A stretch of DNA of 64,000 nt from Chryseobacterium vrystaatense (lineage in GTDB: Bacteria > Bacteroidota > Bacteroidia > Flavobacteriales > Weeksellaceae), in assembly GCF_000737765.1 (NCBI RefSeq), contig NZ_JPRI01000005.1:124001-188000 (forward strand). Direction: 5' to 3'. Below are positions 17,134 through 27,304 of this stretch, piece after piece (position 1 is the first letter of the stretch; each line of letters opens with the position of its first letter). A model generated the notes under the pieces. It was not told the DNA's origin and did no database searches. It worked only from the letters and a program-made list of their open reading frames with translations. A program made the translations under genes and the position numbers.

Positions 17134-18075
17134 TTACTTCCAAAAACCATTATCCTTAGCCCAGGTTTTGAAAAGCTCAGGCCATGCGGCAACAGGACTT
17201 CCTTTTTTACCTAATCCCCAGCCGTGTCCGCCTGTTTGAAAAAGATGCATTTCAGCAGGGACGTTAACCTGGCGTAAAGATGAATACAGCAATAAACTGT
17301 TATCAAAAGAAGAGATTGGATCATCAAGTGCCTGCGCTATAAAAGTGACAGGCATATTTGAACTGACCTGTTTTTCTACCGAAAACGCAGTTTCTTTGGA
17401 AACAGAAGAAGTATCTCCAAGAATACTTTTTCTTGAATGGGTTTTATTATTGGGTGGCAGCATCGAAATAACAGGATAGATCAGTCCTGCAAAATCAGGT
17501 TTGGCTGATATGGAATCTATGGTATCAATAGGGGAGTAGAGTTTCTTATGAGGTTGTGCTGCTGTAAAACCTGCTAAATGTCCTCCGGCAGAAAAACCGA
17601 GTACTCCTATTTTATCTTCATCGATTTTATATTTCTGCGCAAGACTTCGGATCAGGCGTATGGCTCTTTGTGCATCTTCAAAAGGGACATCAGCTGTTTT
17701 CCAGTTTTCCTGAGGAAGCCTGTAAATGAGTTCAAAAGCGGTTACACCCTCTGACTGAAGCCAGCTGGCTGTTGGGGTACTTTCTTTTCCAAGTTCAATA
17801 TGGGCATATCCGCCACCGCTGATCACCAGAATAGCAGTTCCGTTAGGATGTGAAGGCTGATGAACAATTAGCCGCGGTTTTGAAACATGGGTTAAAGAAC
17901 CTTTAGAAGTGATGATTTCAGCTCCATGCGGGCCGGAACCATCAGGCATCTTACCAGCCCATAAATCAATCTGTTCCAAATCCGGAGCAATCTGAAACTT
18001 CTGCTCTGAGATCTGGGCTTTATATGGGTTCTCGCTAGTAAACAATAAAATCATAAGAACAATGAGCGGTTTCAT
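17134..18075 (-). CDS. Secreted alpha/beta hydrolase (carbohydrate-esterase-like)
   Basis: A 313-aa protein with a signal peptide at residues 1-21. Conserved parts are an oxyanion-hole region ILVISGGGYAHIELGKE, the nucleophile elbow GVLGFSAGGHLAG (Ser of GFSAG) and a late His in QTGGHGWGLGK. The overall order is that of BD-FAE/acetylxylan-esterase-type hydrolases, which deacetylate plant or microbial polysaccharides. It is convergent to the peptidase gene and divergent from the SusCD pair 455 bp away, so it could act on the same glycan in the periplasm. That link is inference. Confidence 0.82.
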   Translation of the reverse strand: MKPLIVLMILLFTSENPYKAQISEQKFQIAPDLEQIDLWAGKMPDGSGPHGAEIITSKGSLTHVSKPRLIVHQPSHPNGTAILVISGGGYAHIELGKESTPTASWLQSEGVTAFELIYRLPQENWKTADVPFEDAQRAIRLIRSLAQKYKIDEDKIGVLGFSAGGHLAGFTAAQPHKKLYSPIDTIDSISAKPDFAGLIYPVISMLPPNNKTHSRKSILGDTSSVSKETAFSVEKQVSSNMPVTFIAQALDDPISSFDNSLLLYSSLRQVNVPAEMHLFQTGGHGWGLGKKGSPVAAWPELFKTWAKDNGFWK

Positions 18076-18530
18076 AGATGTATTTTAAAATAAATTTAAA
18101 CAATCTGCCCGTTGTAACCTCTTAATAAATCATAAAAGAAAATCGAGTTGTGGGAACATTTTTCAGTTATCAGGTATTTTATGCTTTGTTTTTGGCTTAT
18201 TTACCATTTAAATATTGACTTTTACCGGTCAGTGGCCAGTGGCTTGACTTCATATTTTTTGCTCATACACCGTATCTGTTTAATTTTATTTGCTGTTTTA
18301 CTGATTTTGTTTTAGGCTTCCCATATTTTTTTTAATGATTAAAATTCAACAGGAGCTATTTTTTACGTGATGCTTTTTGTCATTTTAGTGGATATGGTTT
18401 TTAATTACCTGTGATTTTCTTTTTTATGATTAATATATTACTCTATAATATGTTGTTTGTCAGTGTTTTGAATTTTGACTTTGTTAAAGCTAATTAACAT
18501 ATTTGCTTCATTAATGTTAAAATTAAAAAC
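18076..18530 (+). promoter_or_regulatory. AT-rich intergenic region upstream of SusC-like gene
   Basis: 455 bp without a convincing ORF between divergent genes. It holds a tandem 7-mer (CAGTGGC twice, 18230-18243). Near the SusC start, TTTG at 18480-18483 and CATATTTG at 18498-18505 resemble, imperfectly, the Bacteroidota promoter elements. The length suggests a regulated promoter, but no known operator is recognised. Confidence 0.35.
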
Positions 18531-21527
18531 ATGAATGTAAAATTACGTGTGTTAAGTGCCGGGGCATTGTTTTTTGTAGGGCAGGCAGCTTTTGCACAAA
18601 CTATCCCTAAAGATACTGTTAAAATAGATGAGGTTGTTGTGGTTGCTTTTGGTAAACAAAAAAGAGAAGCAATTGCAGGATCAGTTACTAAAATTGATGC
18701 GAAAGAACTTGCTAATGTTCAATCAAGTAACATGATCACATCGCTATCCGGTAAAATTGGCGGGGTACAGATTACTACAAATTCGGGACAACCTGGTGAC
18801 CCTCCACAGGTTAGATTTAGAGGTCTGGGATCATTGTCATCTTCTAACAATCCGTTATATGTTGTAGATGGAATGCCCTTTGGTGGGAATATTAACTCTT
18901 TGAACAATAATGACATTGAAAGTATTACATTCCTTAAAGATGCATCTGCTAGTGCATTATACGGAAGTAGAGGTGCAAACGGAGTTGTTATGATTACAAC
19001 GAAGAGGGGTAAAAAAGGGAAAATGAACATTACCTTTGATACCAAATTTGGAGTAAACTCAAGAGCTGTAAAAGAATATGATCTAATAAGAGACCCGGGA
19101 GAATTTTATCAGGTTTATTTCGAAAGATTAAGAGTCGGAAATGTTTTTTCAGGAATGACTTACGCGGATGCTTCTGCTGCTGCTGCTTCGGATTTGATTG
19201 ATGGAACCGAAGGATTAGGCTATAATAATTTTAATGTAGCAAACGATCAGTTGGTTGATCCTACTACTGGAAGGCTTAATCCAAATGCTAAGCTTCTATA
19301 TCAAGATGATTGGCAGAAAGAGATGTTTAAACCAAGTGTTAGACAGGAATATAATGTTAGTCTCCAAGCTGGTTCTGATAAATTAAGTACTTATTTTTCA
19401 GTAGGTTATTTAGATGATAAGGGGTTTTTATTAAATTCTGGATTTAAGAGATTTACAGGGCGTTCAAAGGTTGATTATCAAATTACAGATAAGCTTAAAT
19501 TAAATACTTCGATAAATTATACCAGATCAGATCAATCTTCTCCAAATTCTCAATCAAGTAGCAGTCAGTATTCTAATTTGATAGGATGGGGAAGAAATAT
19601 AGCACCTATTTATCCAATTTGGGCTAGAAATGCTGACGGAAGTTTTAAATATAATAGCAGTGGCCAAATGTATGATTTTGGTACTCTGGAAAATGTAAAT
19701 GGAATGGGTTTGGCAAGGCCTTACGGAGGTGGATTGAATGCTTATGCTAAGGCGCAGCTGGATCAAATTAGAAATGTTGAAGACAACATAAATGGTAGAG
19801 CTAGTTTATCTTGGAATTTCTTTGATGGATTTAATTTTACTTATAACTTTGGTATGGATGTCGTAGACGGTCATTATAATGGTTATGGAAATAATTTAGG
19901 TGGAGATTACGTAAGTTATAATGGTGAAATCAGGTCTTCAACTTCCTTTGAGCAGACGTTTAATAACCAGCAGTTGCTATCATGGAAAAAGAACTTTGGG
20001 AAGCATAACATTGATGTTTTGATTGGTCATGAAAATAATGATTATAAAGCGAAAATGCTTTCTGGTACAAGAACAAATTTAGTAATTCCCGGGTTGACCA
20101 ATGCAAGTAATGGATCTAGATTTTCTGACTTAAATGGTTTTAATGATAACTACTCCGTTGAAGGCTTCCTGTCAAGGTTCAACTATGGCTATGCAAATAA
20201 ATATTTTGTAAATGCCAGTTTTAGAAGAGATGCTTCCTCTATTTTCAGCCCAGAGAATAGATGGGGTAACTTCTTTGGTTTGGGGGGTGCTTGGATGGCT
20301 TCAAATGAAAATTTCTTAAAAGGTAATAAAGCAATTACGAGTTTAAAACTTAAAGCAAGTTACGGAGAACAGGGAAATGATGCATTGTTCTATCCAGCTT
20401 CAGTAACAATGAACCACAGAAGTTATTTTGGGTTTGGAAGAAATTATAAAGCTTACCAAGATCAATATGAAAATATTCCTGATGCGGGAGGAAATACTTC
20501 TATCGTACAAGTGTATGTAGGAAATAAAGATATCAAATGGGAAACTTCCAAGAGCTTCAATACAGGTTTTGAATTAGAACTTTTCAATAGAATTAATCTT
20601 GATGTTGAATATTTCCAAAGAAAAGTAGATGACTTATTGTTTAACTTTCCTTTGGCATTATCTACAGGAACTGCTTTTATCACTAGAAATATTGGTGATA
20701 TGAAAAATACAGGGGTAGAATTAAACCTTTCTGCAGATATTGTAAAAGGTAAGAATTTTAACTGGACAGTTTATGGAAACAGTACCTATTATAAAAATAA
20801 AATTACTTATTTACCAAGTTCTTTTACATCAGGACTGTTTAAGTTTGATGAAGGTAAGGAAGCATATACTTACTACATGAGAAAATTTGCGGGAGTAAAT
20901 TCTAGCAATGGTAATGCAGCATGGTATGTAGATATTAAAGATGCTAATGGTAATGTTACAGGGCAAAAAACTACTGAGGATTATGCGAACGCAACTTTAT
21001 ATTCATTAGATAAAAGTGCTAACCCTAAATTTTACGGAGGATTTGGTACTAAAGTCGGATATAAGGGAATTAATGTTTCTGTGAATTTCGGATATCAGTT
21101 TGGCGGATATATGTATGATAGTATCTATGCCGGAATGCTTCGTTCAAGAGGATCGGGTGATGTTACAAACTTCCACAAAGATATTTATAATACATGGACT
21201 CCTACAAATACTTCTGCTTCTCTGCCAGCAGTTGATAGAGTGAGACGATATAATATGGAGGCTTCCGATTTATTCTTAATCAAGTCAGATTACATCAGTC
21301 TTGAAGACGCATCAATTACTTATGATCTAACAAATAATGTATTGCCTGAGGGTATTTCCGGGCTATCGTTTGGTGTATATGGTACTAACCTAGCTCTTTG
21401 GTCAAAAAGAAAAGGAATGGATCCCCGTTTAAATACTTTAGGCAATTCATTAGGCAATAATGGTACTTCAACAAATAAATATGGAGCTCAGAGAACAATT
21501 TCTTTTGGCTTAACTGTTAAATTTTAA
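18531..21527 (+). CDS. SusC/RagA-like TonB-linked outer-membrane protein
   Basis: 998 aa. A signal peptide (to about QAAFAQ, residue 23) is followed at once by the TonB-box segment KIDEVVVVAFGKQKRE and the plug. The usual ~80-residue carboxypeptidase-D regulatory-like domain of SusC proteins is missing. The plug carries the family hallmarks NPLYVVDGMPF and SALYGSRGANGVVMITTKRG. The rest is a 22-strand-type barrel ending TISFGLTVKF. It imports oligosaccharides or peptides with the SusD-like lipoprotein encoded 4 bp downstream. The substrate is unknown, since no glycan enzyme or sensor gene is in the operon. Confidence 0.93.
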   Translation: MNVKLRVLSAGALFFVGQAAFAQTIPKDTVKIDEVVVVAFGKQKREAIAGSVTKIDAKELANVQSSNMITSLSGKIGGVQITTNSGQPGDPPQVRFRGLGSLSSSNNPLYVVDGMPFGGNINSLNNNDIESITFLKDASASALYGSRGANGVVMITTKRGKKGKMNITFDTKFGVNSRAVKEYDLIRDPGEFYQVYFERLRVGNVFSGMTYADASAAAASDLIDGTEGLGYNNFNVANDQLVDPTTGRLNPNAKLLYQDDWQKEMFKPSVRQEYNVSLQAGSDKLSTYFSVGYLDDKGFLLNSGFKRFTGRSKVDYQITDKLKLNTSINYTRSDQSSPNSQSSSSQYSNLIGWGRNIAPIYPIWARNADGSFKYNSSGQMYDFGTLENVNGMGLARPYGGGLNAYAKAQLDQIRNVEDNINGRASLSWNFFDGFNFTYNFGMDVVDGHYNGYGNNLGGDYVSYNGEIRSSTSFEQTFNNQQLLSWKKNFGKHNIDVLIGHENNDYKAKMLSGTRTNLVIPGLTNASNGSRFSDLNGFNDNYSVEGFLSRFNYGYANKYFVNASFRRDASSIFSPENRWGNFFGLGGAWMASNENFLKGNKAITSLKLKASYGEQGNDALFYPASVTMNHRSYFGFGRNYKAYQDQYENIPDAGGNTSIVQVYVGNKDIKWETSKSFNTGFELELFNRINLDVEYFQRKVDDLLFNFPLALSTGTAFITRNIGDMKNTGVELNLSADIVKGKNFNWTVYGNSTYYKNKITYLPSSFTSGLFKFDEGKEAYTYYMRKFAGVNSSNGNAAWYVDIKDANGNVTGQKTTEDYANATLYSLDKSANPKFYGGFGTKVGYKGINVSVNFGYQFGGYMYDSIYAGMLRSRGSGDVTNFHKDIYNTWTPTNTSASLPAVDRVRRYNMEASDLFLIKSDYISLEDASITYDLTNNVLPEGISGLSFGVYGTNLALWSKRKGMDPRLNTLGNSLGNNGTSTNKYGAQRTISFGLTVKF

Positions 21528-21531
21528 TAAA

Positions 21532-22977
21532 ATGAAAAAAATATTCGGACTATTATTTTGTTCCACTTTAATACTTACAGGGTGCAGTAGTGATTACTTG
21601 AACACCGATTTGGAGTCAACAATGAACGAGTCGCAAATAGAGACATCGCCAACTGCCTTACAGGGGCTTATTAATGGTGTTTACACCAGCCTTCATACCT
21701 ACGGCTTATCAAGTTCCTCGCATGAAGCTTTTGGACATAAAGCAGTACTTTCAGCAATGGACATGATGTCAAATGATATGGTGCAAACAAGAGGAAGTTG
21801 GTTCGGAGATTATTATAACTATACAGGAAGAATTCAGTCTAGTTCTAAAACGACAATGATCTGGAATACCTATTATCAGCAAATTAAAGCAGTGAATAAG
21901 GTGATTACTTCTATTGATAAAAATGGGATAACTCCTGAGAATAAAGCAATTTATGGTCAAGCTTTGGCGTTAAGAGGATATTTTCATTTTATGTTGGCCC
22001 GTGTTTTTGGTCCAACATATGTGGGACATGTATCGGATGACTGCATTCCTTTATATACAGAAGTTACTCTAGTAGGAAAACCGCGCTCTACTGTTGATAT
22101 TGTATACAAACAAATTGTTGCTGACCTAGATAAGGCATTGATTAATTTAGATGGATATAAACGACAGAATAAGGAAAAGGTTGATTTAAGTATTGCTCAG
22201 GCATTCTATGCTGAGATAGCCCTGGAAATGGGGAATTATACTAAGGCTGCAGAAATGGCTAATGCTGCAAGACAACCATATGTTCAACCAACAGAAAGTC
22301 AGTGGCTTGATGGGTTTTATGATCTTCAAGGAAGTCCAGATGCAATGTGGGGAGGAATTATCTCCGAAGCAACAACTTCTTTTGTAGCGAGTTTCTTTGC
22401 GCACTTTGATAATACGGATCCTAGTGGATATGCAGGAGGATTAGGTTTTATTAAGGCAATTGATAAAAGATTGTATGATGCAATTCCTGATACAGATTTT
22501 AGAAGAAAAGCATATCAGGCATCTAACGGAGCTGCACCTTATAAAAGTTTACCCAAGTATGCCAATATTAAATTTCGAGATCAATCTATTGGTCAAGGGG
22601 GGGATTATATCTATATGAGAGCATCAGAAATGTACTATATTGAAGCTGAAGCCTTAGGGAGATTAGGAAATGAAGATCAGGCAAAAGCTGTTTTAAGTGA
22701 AATTAGTACTAAAAGAAATCCGTCTTATACTGTAATTGTGAGTGGAACTGCATTAATTGATGAGATTCTATTGCAAAAAAGAATAGAGTTATGGGGTGAA
22801 GGCTGTGCTTGGACTGATATGAAAAGATTAAATATAGCTTTGGAAAGAAATTACATTGGAAGTAATCATGTTCTACTGTCTGGTAAATTAAATATTCCTG
22901 CAGGAGATCTTAGATTTACCTACCAAATTCCTCAAGCAGAAATATTAGCAAATCCAAGCGTAAAGCAAAATCCTTAA
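21532..22977 (+). CDS. SusD-like surface lipoprotein (RagB/SusD family)
   Basis: 481 aa. The lipobox is LTGCSS (Cys18). The N-terminal family region reads SPTALQGLINGVYTSLHTYG, and TPR-like helices (ALRGYFHFMLARVFG, about residue 144) scaffold the binding face. The C-terminal signature is ILLQKRIELWGEGCAWTDMKR. It caps the SusC barrel and binds the incoming ligand at the cell surface. It starts 4 bp after the SusC stop, so the two are one operon, closed by a very strong terminator. Confidence 0.93.
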   Translation: MKKIFGLLFCSTLILTGCSSDYLNTDLESTMNESQIETSPTALQGLINGVYTSLHTYGLSSSSHEAFGHKAVLSAMDMMSNDMVQTRGSWFGDYYNYTGRIQSSSKTTMIWNTYYQQIKAVNKVITSIDKNGITPENKAIYGQALALRGYFHFMLARVFGPTYVGHVSDDCIPLYTEVTLVGKPRSTVDIVYKQIVADLDKALINLDGYKRQNKEKVDLSIAQAFYAEIALEMGNYTKAAEMANAARQPYVQPTESQWLDGFYDLQGSPDAMWGGIISEATTSFVASFFAHFDNTDPSGYAGGLGFIKAIDKRLYDAIPDTDFRRKAYQASNGAAPYKSLPKYANIKFRDQSIGQGGDYIYMRASEMYYIEAEALGRLGNEDQAKAVLSEISTKRNPSYTVIVSGTALIDEILLQKRIELWGEGCAWTDMKRLNIALERNYIGSNHVLLSGKLNIPAGDLRFTYQIPQAEILANPSVKQNP

Positions 22978-22996
22978 TTTATTATTTTAAAAGCTA

Positions 22997-23035
22997 AAAA
23001 GCGACTGTTTAGAAATAAACAGTCGCTTTTCTTTT
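22997..23035 (+). terminator. Very strong terminator closing the SusCD operon
   Basis: A 15-bp perfect stem (22997-23011 with 23016-23030) capped by a GAAA tetraloop is followed by TTTTCTTTTT-type sequence. The A-run on the other side allows use in the reverse direction too. Confidence 0.9.
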
Positions 23036-23075
23036 TATGTAATACGATAAATTTAAAAGAATGGTTTATTAAGTA

Positions 23076-24002
23076 TTATTCAATAAAGAACATCTTATTC
23101 TGATAACTCTTCGGTGTCACCCCTACAAGCTGTTTAAATACTCTCGTAAAATAATTGGTATCCGAAAACCCTGTTTGATAAGCAGTTTCCTTAATACTGT
23201 TCTGCCCTGCCAGCAATTCTTTGGCTCTGTTGATCCTTTCCTGCAAAATAAAATCGTTGGGAGAAGTTCCCAATTCATCCCTGAACATCTTAAAGAAATT
23301 CGATTTGCTTACATAAGCCAGTTTGGCAATACTGTCAATAGATAGTTTTTGGTGTAGGTTTTTTCGGATATAATCTACTGCAAAACCTATTCTGGATTTA
23401 TTTTTAGCAATATTTTTTTCTACCATACCTCTGGCCTGGGTCTGCATCAGCCTGATCAAAAGCTCTTTCAATGCAAAATCTGCCATAATATCTTTTTGGG
23501 AATTATCATCCATGGCAATTCTCATGATATTATTTGTTGCAGAGGCTAAAGATTGGTTGTTGAAGAGAAAAAACTCATCCAGTTGAATATTCCACTGGGA
23601 AGTTTCATCCACTTTGGGAAGACGGTAGTTGAGATAATTAAGAGAATCCTCTATAAAATCAGGATTAAGACTTAAAGAAATACATTGGGTTGGGGCTTCA
23701 TCTGCTTCCGGAAAATCAATGACCATCGTTTCACCGGGTGCAACCAAAACACTCTCTCCTGGAAAATAATCAAAGTAATTCGATTTGTTTTCCAGTTTCA
23801 TATGTTTTTTGCCTCTCAGCATTGCTGTAAAAGCAATATTCTCAAAGTGAAGTTTTACGCCAAATGCTGCTTTATGAGTCTCGTATATGCTGAATTCACA
23901 GTTGTTTAGATTGAATTTTGTCTGGTTTTCAACAAGGTTCAATAACTGGTTTTCCTTCTTTAATTCCGGAGTATTTAATAAAAATTTATTATTGTTATTC
24001 AT
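23076..24002 (-). CDS. AraC-family regulator next to aldehyde dehydrogenase gene
   Basis: 308 aa from the ATG at 24002; a TTG at 24026 also opens the frame but is less likely. The N-terminal cupin-type half includes MLRGKKHMKLENKSNYFDYFPGE, written here only as the region near residues 60-85. The C-terminal double HTH has KLSIDSIAKLAYVSKSNFFK and AYQTGFSDTNYFTRVFKQL, ending GVTPKSYQ. It is divergent from the aldehyde dehydrogenase gene 180 bp away, so it is the probable activator of the ALDH/ADH/DUF779 module. Confidence 0.88.
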   Translation of the reverse strand: MNNNNKFLLNTPELKKENQLLNLVENQTKFNLNNCEFSIYETHKAAFGVKLHFENIAFTAMLRGKKHMKLENKSNYFDYFPGESVLVAPGETMVIDFPEADEAPTQCISLSLNPDFIEDSLNYLNYRLPKVDETSQWNIQLDEFFLFNNQSLASATNNIMRIAMDDNSQKDIMADFALKELLIRLMQTQARGMVEKNIAKNKSRIGFAVDYIRKNLHQKLSIDSIAKLAYVSKSNFFKMFRDELGTSPNDFILQERINRAKELLAGQNSIKETAYQTGFSDTNYFTRVFKQLVGVTPKSYQNKMFFIE

Positions 24003-24182
24003 TTCTAAACATTTTGTAAAACCCAATAACTCAAATATATAAAATTTAGACAGACCCTGTTGTTAATAAAATGATAAAATTGAACAACTATACTATTTTA
24101 GTGTTTTTTTATACGATTGTGCTATTGCTTTTTCATTTGTAAATGTAACTTGGCATTACGAAACAATTAAAATTATATTAAT

Positions 24183-25712
24183 ATGAGCACTATGACAGAA
24201 CCGAAATCAGATACCGCATTCCAGTGGCCTGAATTCAAAAATAAATATGATAATTATATTGACGGCAAATTTACTCCTCCGGTTAACGGACAGTACTTCA
24301 ATGTAGTTTCACCGGTTAATGGTAAAAATTTCACCCAGGTAGCGCATTCTTCAAAAGAAGATTTGGAACTGGCAGTGACTGCTGCAGATAAAGCATTCCA
24401 AACCTGGAAAAATACTTCTTCTACAGAAAGAAGTATCATTCTGAATAAGATTGCAGACAGGATCGAACAGAATCTGGAATATCTTGCTATTGTAGAAACC
24501 ATAGACAACGGAAAAGCTGTCAGAGAAACTTTAGCTGCAGATTTACCGCTTGCTATAGATCATTTTAGATATTTTGCTTCCGTGATCCGTGCAGATGAAG
24601 GTTCTCATAACGAACTCGATAAAGACACTGTTTCTCTAATCGTTCACGAGCCGCTGGGTGTAATCGCACAAATCATTCCGTGGAACTTTCCAATATTAAT
24701 GGCGGTGTGGAAACTGGCTCCGGCATTGGCAGCAGGAAACTGCGTGGTATTGAAACCGGCAGAAAGTACTCCCGTTTCCATTTTGGTTTTAATGGAAATT
24801 ATCGGTGATTTATTACCTGCAGGAGTGATCAATATTGTGAACGGCTTCGGAGCAGAATTAGGAAGAGCGTTAGTAACGAATCCTAAAGTAGCAAAAGCAG
24901 CATTCACAGGTTCTACAGCTACAGGACGTCTGGTGATGCAGTATGCAACAGAAAATATTATTCCTGTGACCCTCGAATTAGGTGGGAAATCTCCAAACGT
25001 TTTCTTCAGTTCAGTAATGGATGCAGATGATGAGTTCCTTGATAAAGCAATTGAAGGAGCAGTTCTTTTTGCCCTTAATCAGGGTGAGATCTGTACATGT
25101 CCTTCAAGACTGCTCGTTCAGGAAGATATTGCAGATGCATTTATCGCAAAAGTAGTGGAAAGAGTGAAAGCCATCAAAGTTGGAAACCCACTTGACAAAA
25201 CAGTCATGATGGGCGCTCAGGCTTCCCAGATCCAGAAAGATAAAATTCTTTCCTATATCCAGCTCGGAAAAGAAGAAGGAGCGGAAGTTCTTGTGGGAGG
25301 AGATGTCAACAATGTAGGAGAGAATTTAGAGGACGGATTCTATATCCAGCCGACTATTTTCAAAGGAAACAACAGAATGAGAATCTTTCAGGAAGAGATC
25401 TTCGGCCCTGTATTGGCGTTCACCACTTTCAAAGACGAAGAAGAAGCGGTAAAGATTGCCAATGATACCATCTATGGACTTGGTGCAGGTGTCTGGACAA
25501 GAGATGCACATCAGTTGTATAATGTTCCGCGTCAGATTCAGGCAGGAAGGGTTTGGGTCAATCAGTACCACTCTTATCCGGCAGGAGCACCATTTGGAGG
25601 ATACAAGCAGTCGGGGATTGGTAGAGAAAATCATAAAATGATGCTTGACCATTACCGTCAGACTAAAAATATGCTGATCTCCTACAACAAAAACAAATTA
25701 GGTTTCTTTTAA
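24183..25712 (+). CDS. NAD-dependent aldehyde dehydrogenase (acetaldehyde type)
   Basis: 509 aa, the size of ExaC/AldB/AcoD-type enzymes. Family motifs are IIPWNFPILMAVWKLAPALA (cofactor site), FTGSTATGR, the general base in VTLELGGKSPN and the catalytic cysteine in NQGEICTCPSRLL. EEIFGPVLAFTTF and WVNQYHSYPAGAPFGGYKQ follow. It oxidises aldehydes such as acetaldehyde to acids. With the zinc alcohol dehydrogenase and DUF779 genes downstream and the AraC regulator upstream it forms an alcohol/aldehyde oxidation module seen in many bacteria. Confidence 0.93.
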   Translation: MSTMTEPKSDTAFQWPEFKNKYDNYIDGKFTPPVNGQYFNVVSPVNGKNFTQVAHSSKEDLELAVTAADKAFQTWKNTSSTERSIILNKIADRIEQNLEYLAIVETIDNGKAVRETLAADLPLAIDHFRYFASVIRADEGSHNELDKDTVSLIVHEPLGVIAQIIPWNFPILMAVWKLAPALAAGNCVVLKPAESTPVSILVLMEIIGDLLPAGVINIVNGFGAELGRALVTNPKVAKAAFTGSTATGRLVMQYATENIIPVTLELGGKSPNVFFSSVMDADDEFLDKAIEGAVLFALNQGEICTCPSRLLVQEDIADAFIAKVVERVKAIKVGNPLDKTVMMGAQASQIQKDKILSYIQLGKEEGAEVLVGGDVNNVGENLEDGFYIQPTIFKGNNRMRIFQEEIFGPVLAFTTFKDEEEAVKIANDTIYGLGAGVWTRDAHQLYNVPRQIQAGRVWVNQYHSYPAGAPFGGYKQSGIGRENHKMMLDHYRQTKNMLISYNKNKLGFF

Positions 25713-25724
25713 TTTTTAAATATT

Positions 25725-25862
25725 AGGGCGTGCCCGTTTGCCCCGGCAGAGCCGGGGCAAAACGGTCGGGCTGTTCCAGAGCTTCACTTCGTTTCGGTGC
25801 TCCATTTCATTCCGCACCGGCTCGTTCCTCGCCGCCCTTCCCATCCCTCACGCAGAAACTGG
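25725..25862. repeat. GC-rich intergenic repeat element with stacked hairpins
   Basis: This segment is far richer in G+C than its surroundings. It contains a large hairpin: CGTTTGCCCCGGC at 25735-25747, loop AGA, and GCCGGGGCAAAACG at 25751-25764, with flanking GCCC/GGGC arms extending it. A second smaller hairpin follows (GAGCTTCAC to GGTGCTC, near 25779-25802), and the element ends CCCTCACGCAGA. From memory, GGGCGTGCCC-to-CCCTCACGC elements are dispersed in Chryseobacterium and relatives. It separates the ALDH and ADH genes and may attenuate read-through. Confidence 0.6.
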
Positions 25863-25914
25863 TTGTCCTTATCTGAAATAGTTCAGGTGAGCAGGAATTC
25901 TGCTGCCGTCAGGG

Positions 25915-26025
25915 GAATTAAAATTCGAAACTTTAATATGAAAGGGCAAATTTCCTTTGCAGGTCAATAGTGGATGATAGATTGTAAGATTCACAATTGA
26001 CCATTGACCACTCAAAAATCATTTT
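25915..26025. repeat. Dispersed intergenic repeat copy B
   Basis: It carries TTTCCTTTGCA, GTCAATAGTGGATGAT (25963-25978) and GATTCACAATTGACCATTGACCA. The 16-mer is shared exactly with 32494-32509, and GATTCACAATT is shared with 10135-10145 and 35158-35168. Confidence 0.5.
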
Positions 26026-26049
26026 AACCAAAAACTAAACTCATAAAAT

Positions 26050-27084
26050 ATGATCCCAAAAACAATGAAAGCTGCCGTAGTTCAGGGCTATGGACAGCCG
26101 CTAAGAATAGAAGAAGTTCCGGTAAAAGTACCTGGAAGATATGAAGTACTGGTAAAAGTCATTGCCTGTGGAGTCTGTCATACAGATTTACATGCTGTGG
26201 ATGGCGATTGGCCCGCAAAACCCAAAATGCCCCTGATTCCCGGACACGAAGGAGTGGGAATCGTAGTAGCATGCGGGCCCGAAGCACAGGTAAAAGAAGG
26301 TGATGCCGTAGGAGTTCCATGGCTGTACAGTGCCTGCGGATGTTGTGATTACTGTATAACTGGTTGGGAGACACTATGTGAAGCGCAGAAAAATGGAGGA
26401 TATAGTGTAGATGGAGGGTTTGCAGAATATGTGATTGCAGATTCAAGATATGTAGGACATTTAAAATCAGATGTCAACTTTTTGGAAATTGCACCGATTC
26501 TGTGTGCAGGAGTAACCGTTTATAAAGGCTTGAAAGAGACAGAAACAAAACCCGGTGAATGGGTAGCGATCTCAGGAATAGGAGGATTGGGACATGTAGC
26601 AGTGCAGTATGCCAAAGCGATGGGAATGCATGTAGCAGCCATTGATGTATCAGATGATAAACTGGAACTTGCCAAAAAATTAGGAGCTGATCTGGTAGTC
26701 AATGCAAAAACCACAGACCCTGGGCAGTATCTGCATAAAGAAGTAGGTGGGATGCATGGAGCACTGATTACAGCAGTGTCCCCAATTGCTTTTAAGCAGG
26801 GAATAGATGTACTGAGAAGAAAAGGGACAATAGCGCTTAACGGACTTCCTCCCGGATCTTTTGAACTCCCGATCTTCGAAACCGTATTAAAGAGAATAAC
26901 CGTGAGAGGCTCTATTGTAGGAACTAGAAAAGATCTTCAGGAAGCGCTGGATTTCGCGAACGAAGGTCTTGTAAAAGCAACGGTAACCTCTGCAAAACTT
27001 GAAGATATCAATGATGTTTTTGATAAAATGAAGAAAGGACAGATAGACGGCAGAATCGTACTCGATATTGCCGGATCAAATTAA
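26050..27084 (+). CDS. adhP: Zinc-dependent alcohol dehydrogenase (AdhP type)
   Basis: 344 aa; a second in-frame ATG at 26065 (MKAAVV) is equally possible. The catalytic zinc site is formed by [15 protein letters not shown] and the GHEG motif. The structural zinc loop is CGCCDYC with a later cysteine in WETLCE. The Rossmann motif [17 protein letters not shown] binds NAD. The size and motifs fit the AdhP/AdhA tetrameric class that interconverts ethanol and acetaldehyde. It is co-directional with the ALDH gene, but a repeat element of about 300 bp lies between them. Confidence 0.92.
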   Translation: MIPKTMKAAVVQGYGQPLRIEEVPVKVPGRYEVLVKVIACGVCHTDLHAVDGDWPAKPKMPLIPGHEGVGIVVACGPEAQVKEGDAVGVPWLYSACGCCDYCITGWETLCEAQKNGGYSVDGGFAEYVIADSRYVGHLKSDVNFLEIAPILCAGVTVYKGLKETETKPGEWVAISGIGGLGHVAVQYAKAMGMHVAAIDVSDDKLELAKKLGADLVVNAKTTDPGQYLHKEVGGMHGALITAVSPIAFKQGIDVLRRKGTIALNGLPPGSFELPIFETVLKRITVRGSIVGTRKDLQEALDFANEGLVKATVTSAKLEDINDVFDKMKKGQIDGRIVLDIAGSN

Positions 27085-27103
27085 ATGATCATGAGTTAAT
27101 GGG

Positions 27104-27131
27104 TCCGGCGGAATCATTCTGCCGGATTTTT
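27104..27131 (+). terminator. Intrinsic terminator after adhP
   Basis: TCCGGCGGAA-TCA-TTCTGCCGGA forms a stem of ten pairs including one G-T, followed by TTTTT. Confidence 0.8.
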
Positions 27132-27304
27132 ATCCTAATCAGAAAAGAAATACTATTTCAGGAATATGCATTTTTTTGAGATTACTCCCGAAAATAAAGT
27201 GAGATCCAATTTTGCGCTTTAAAAAACAGGCAGACAAGAGAATAAACGTTAATCAAAATCTTCGTATCTTAATACAAACAAACTTTTTTAATTAAAACAA
27301 AAAA

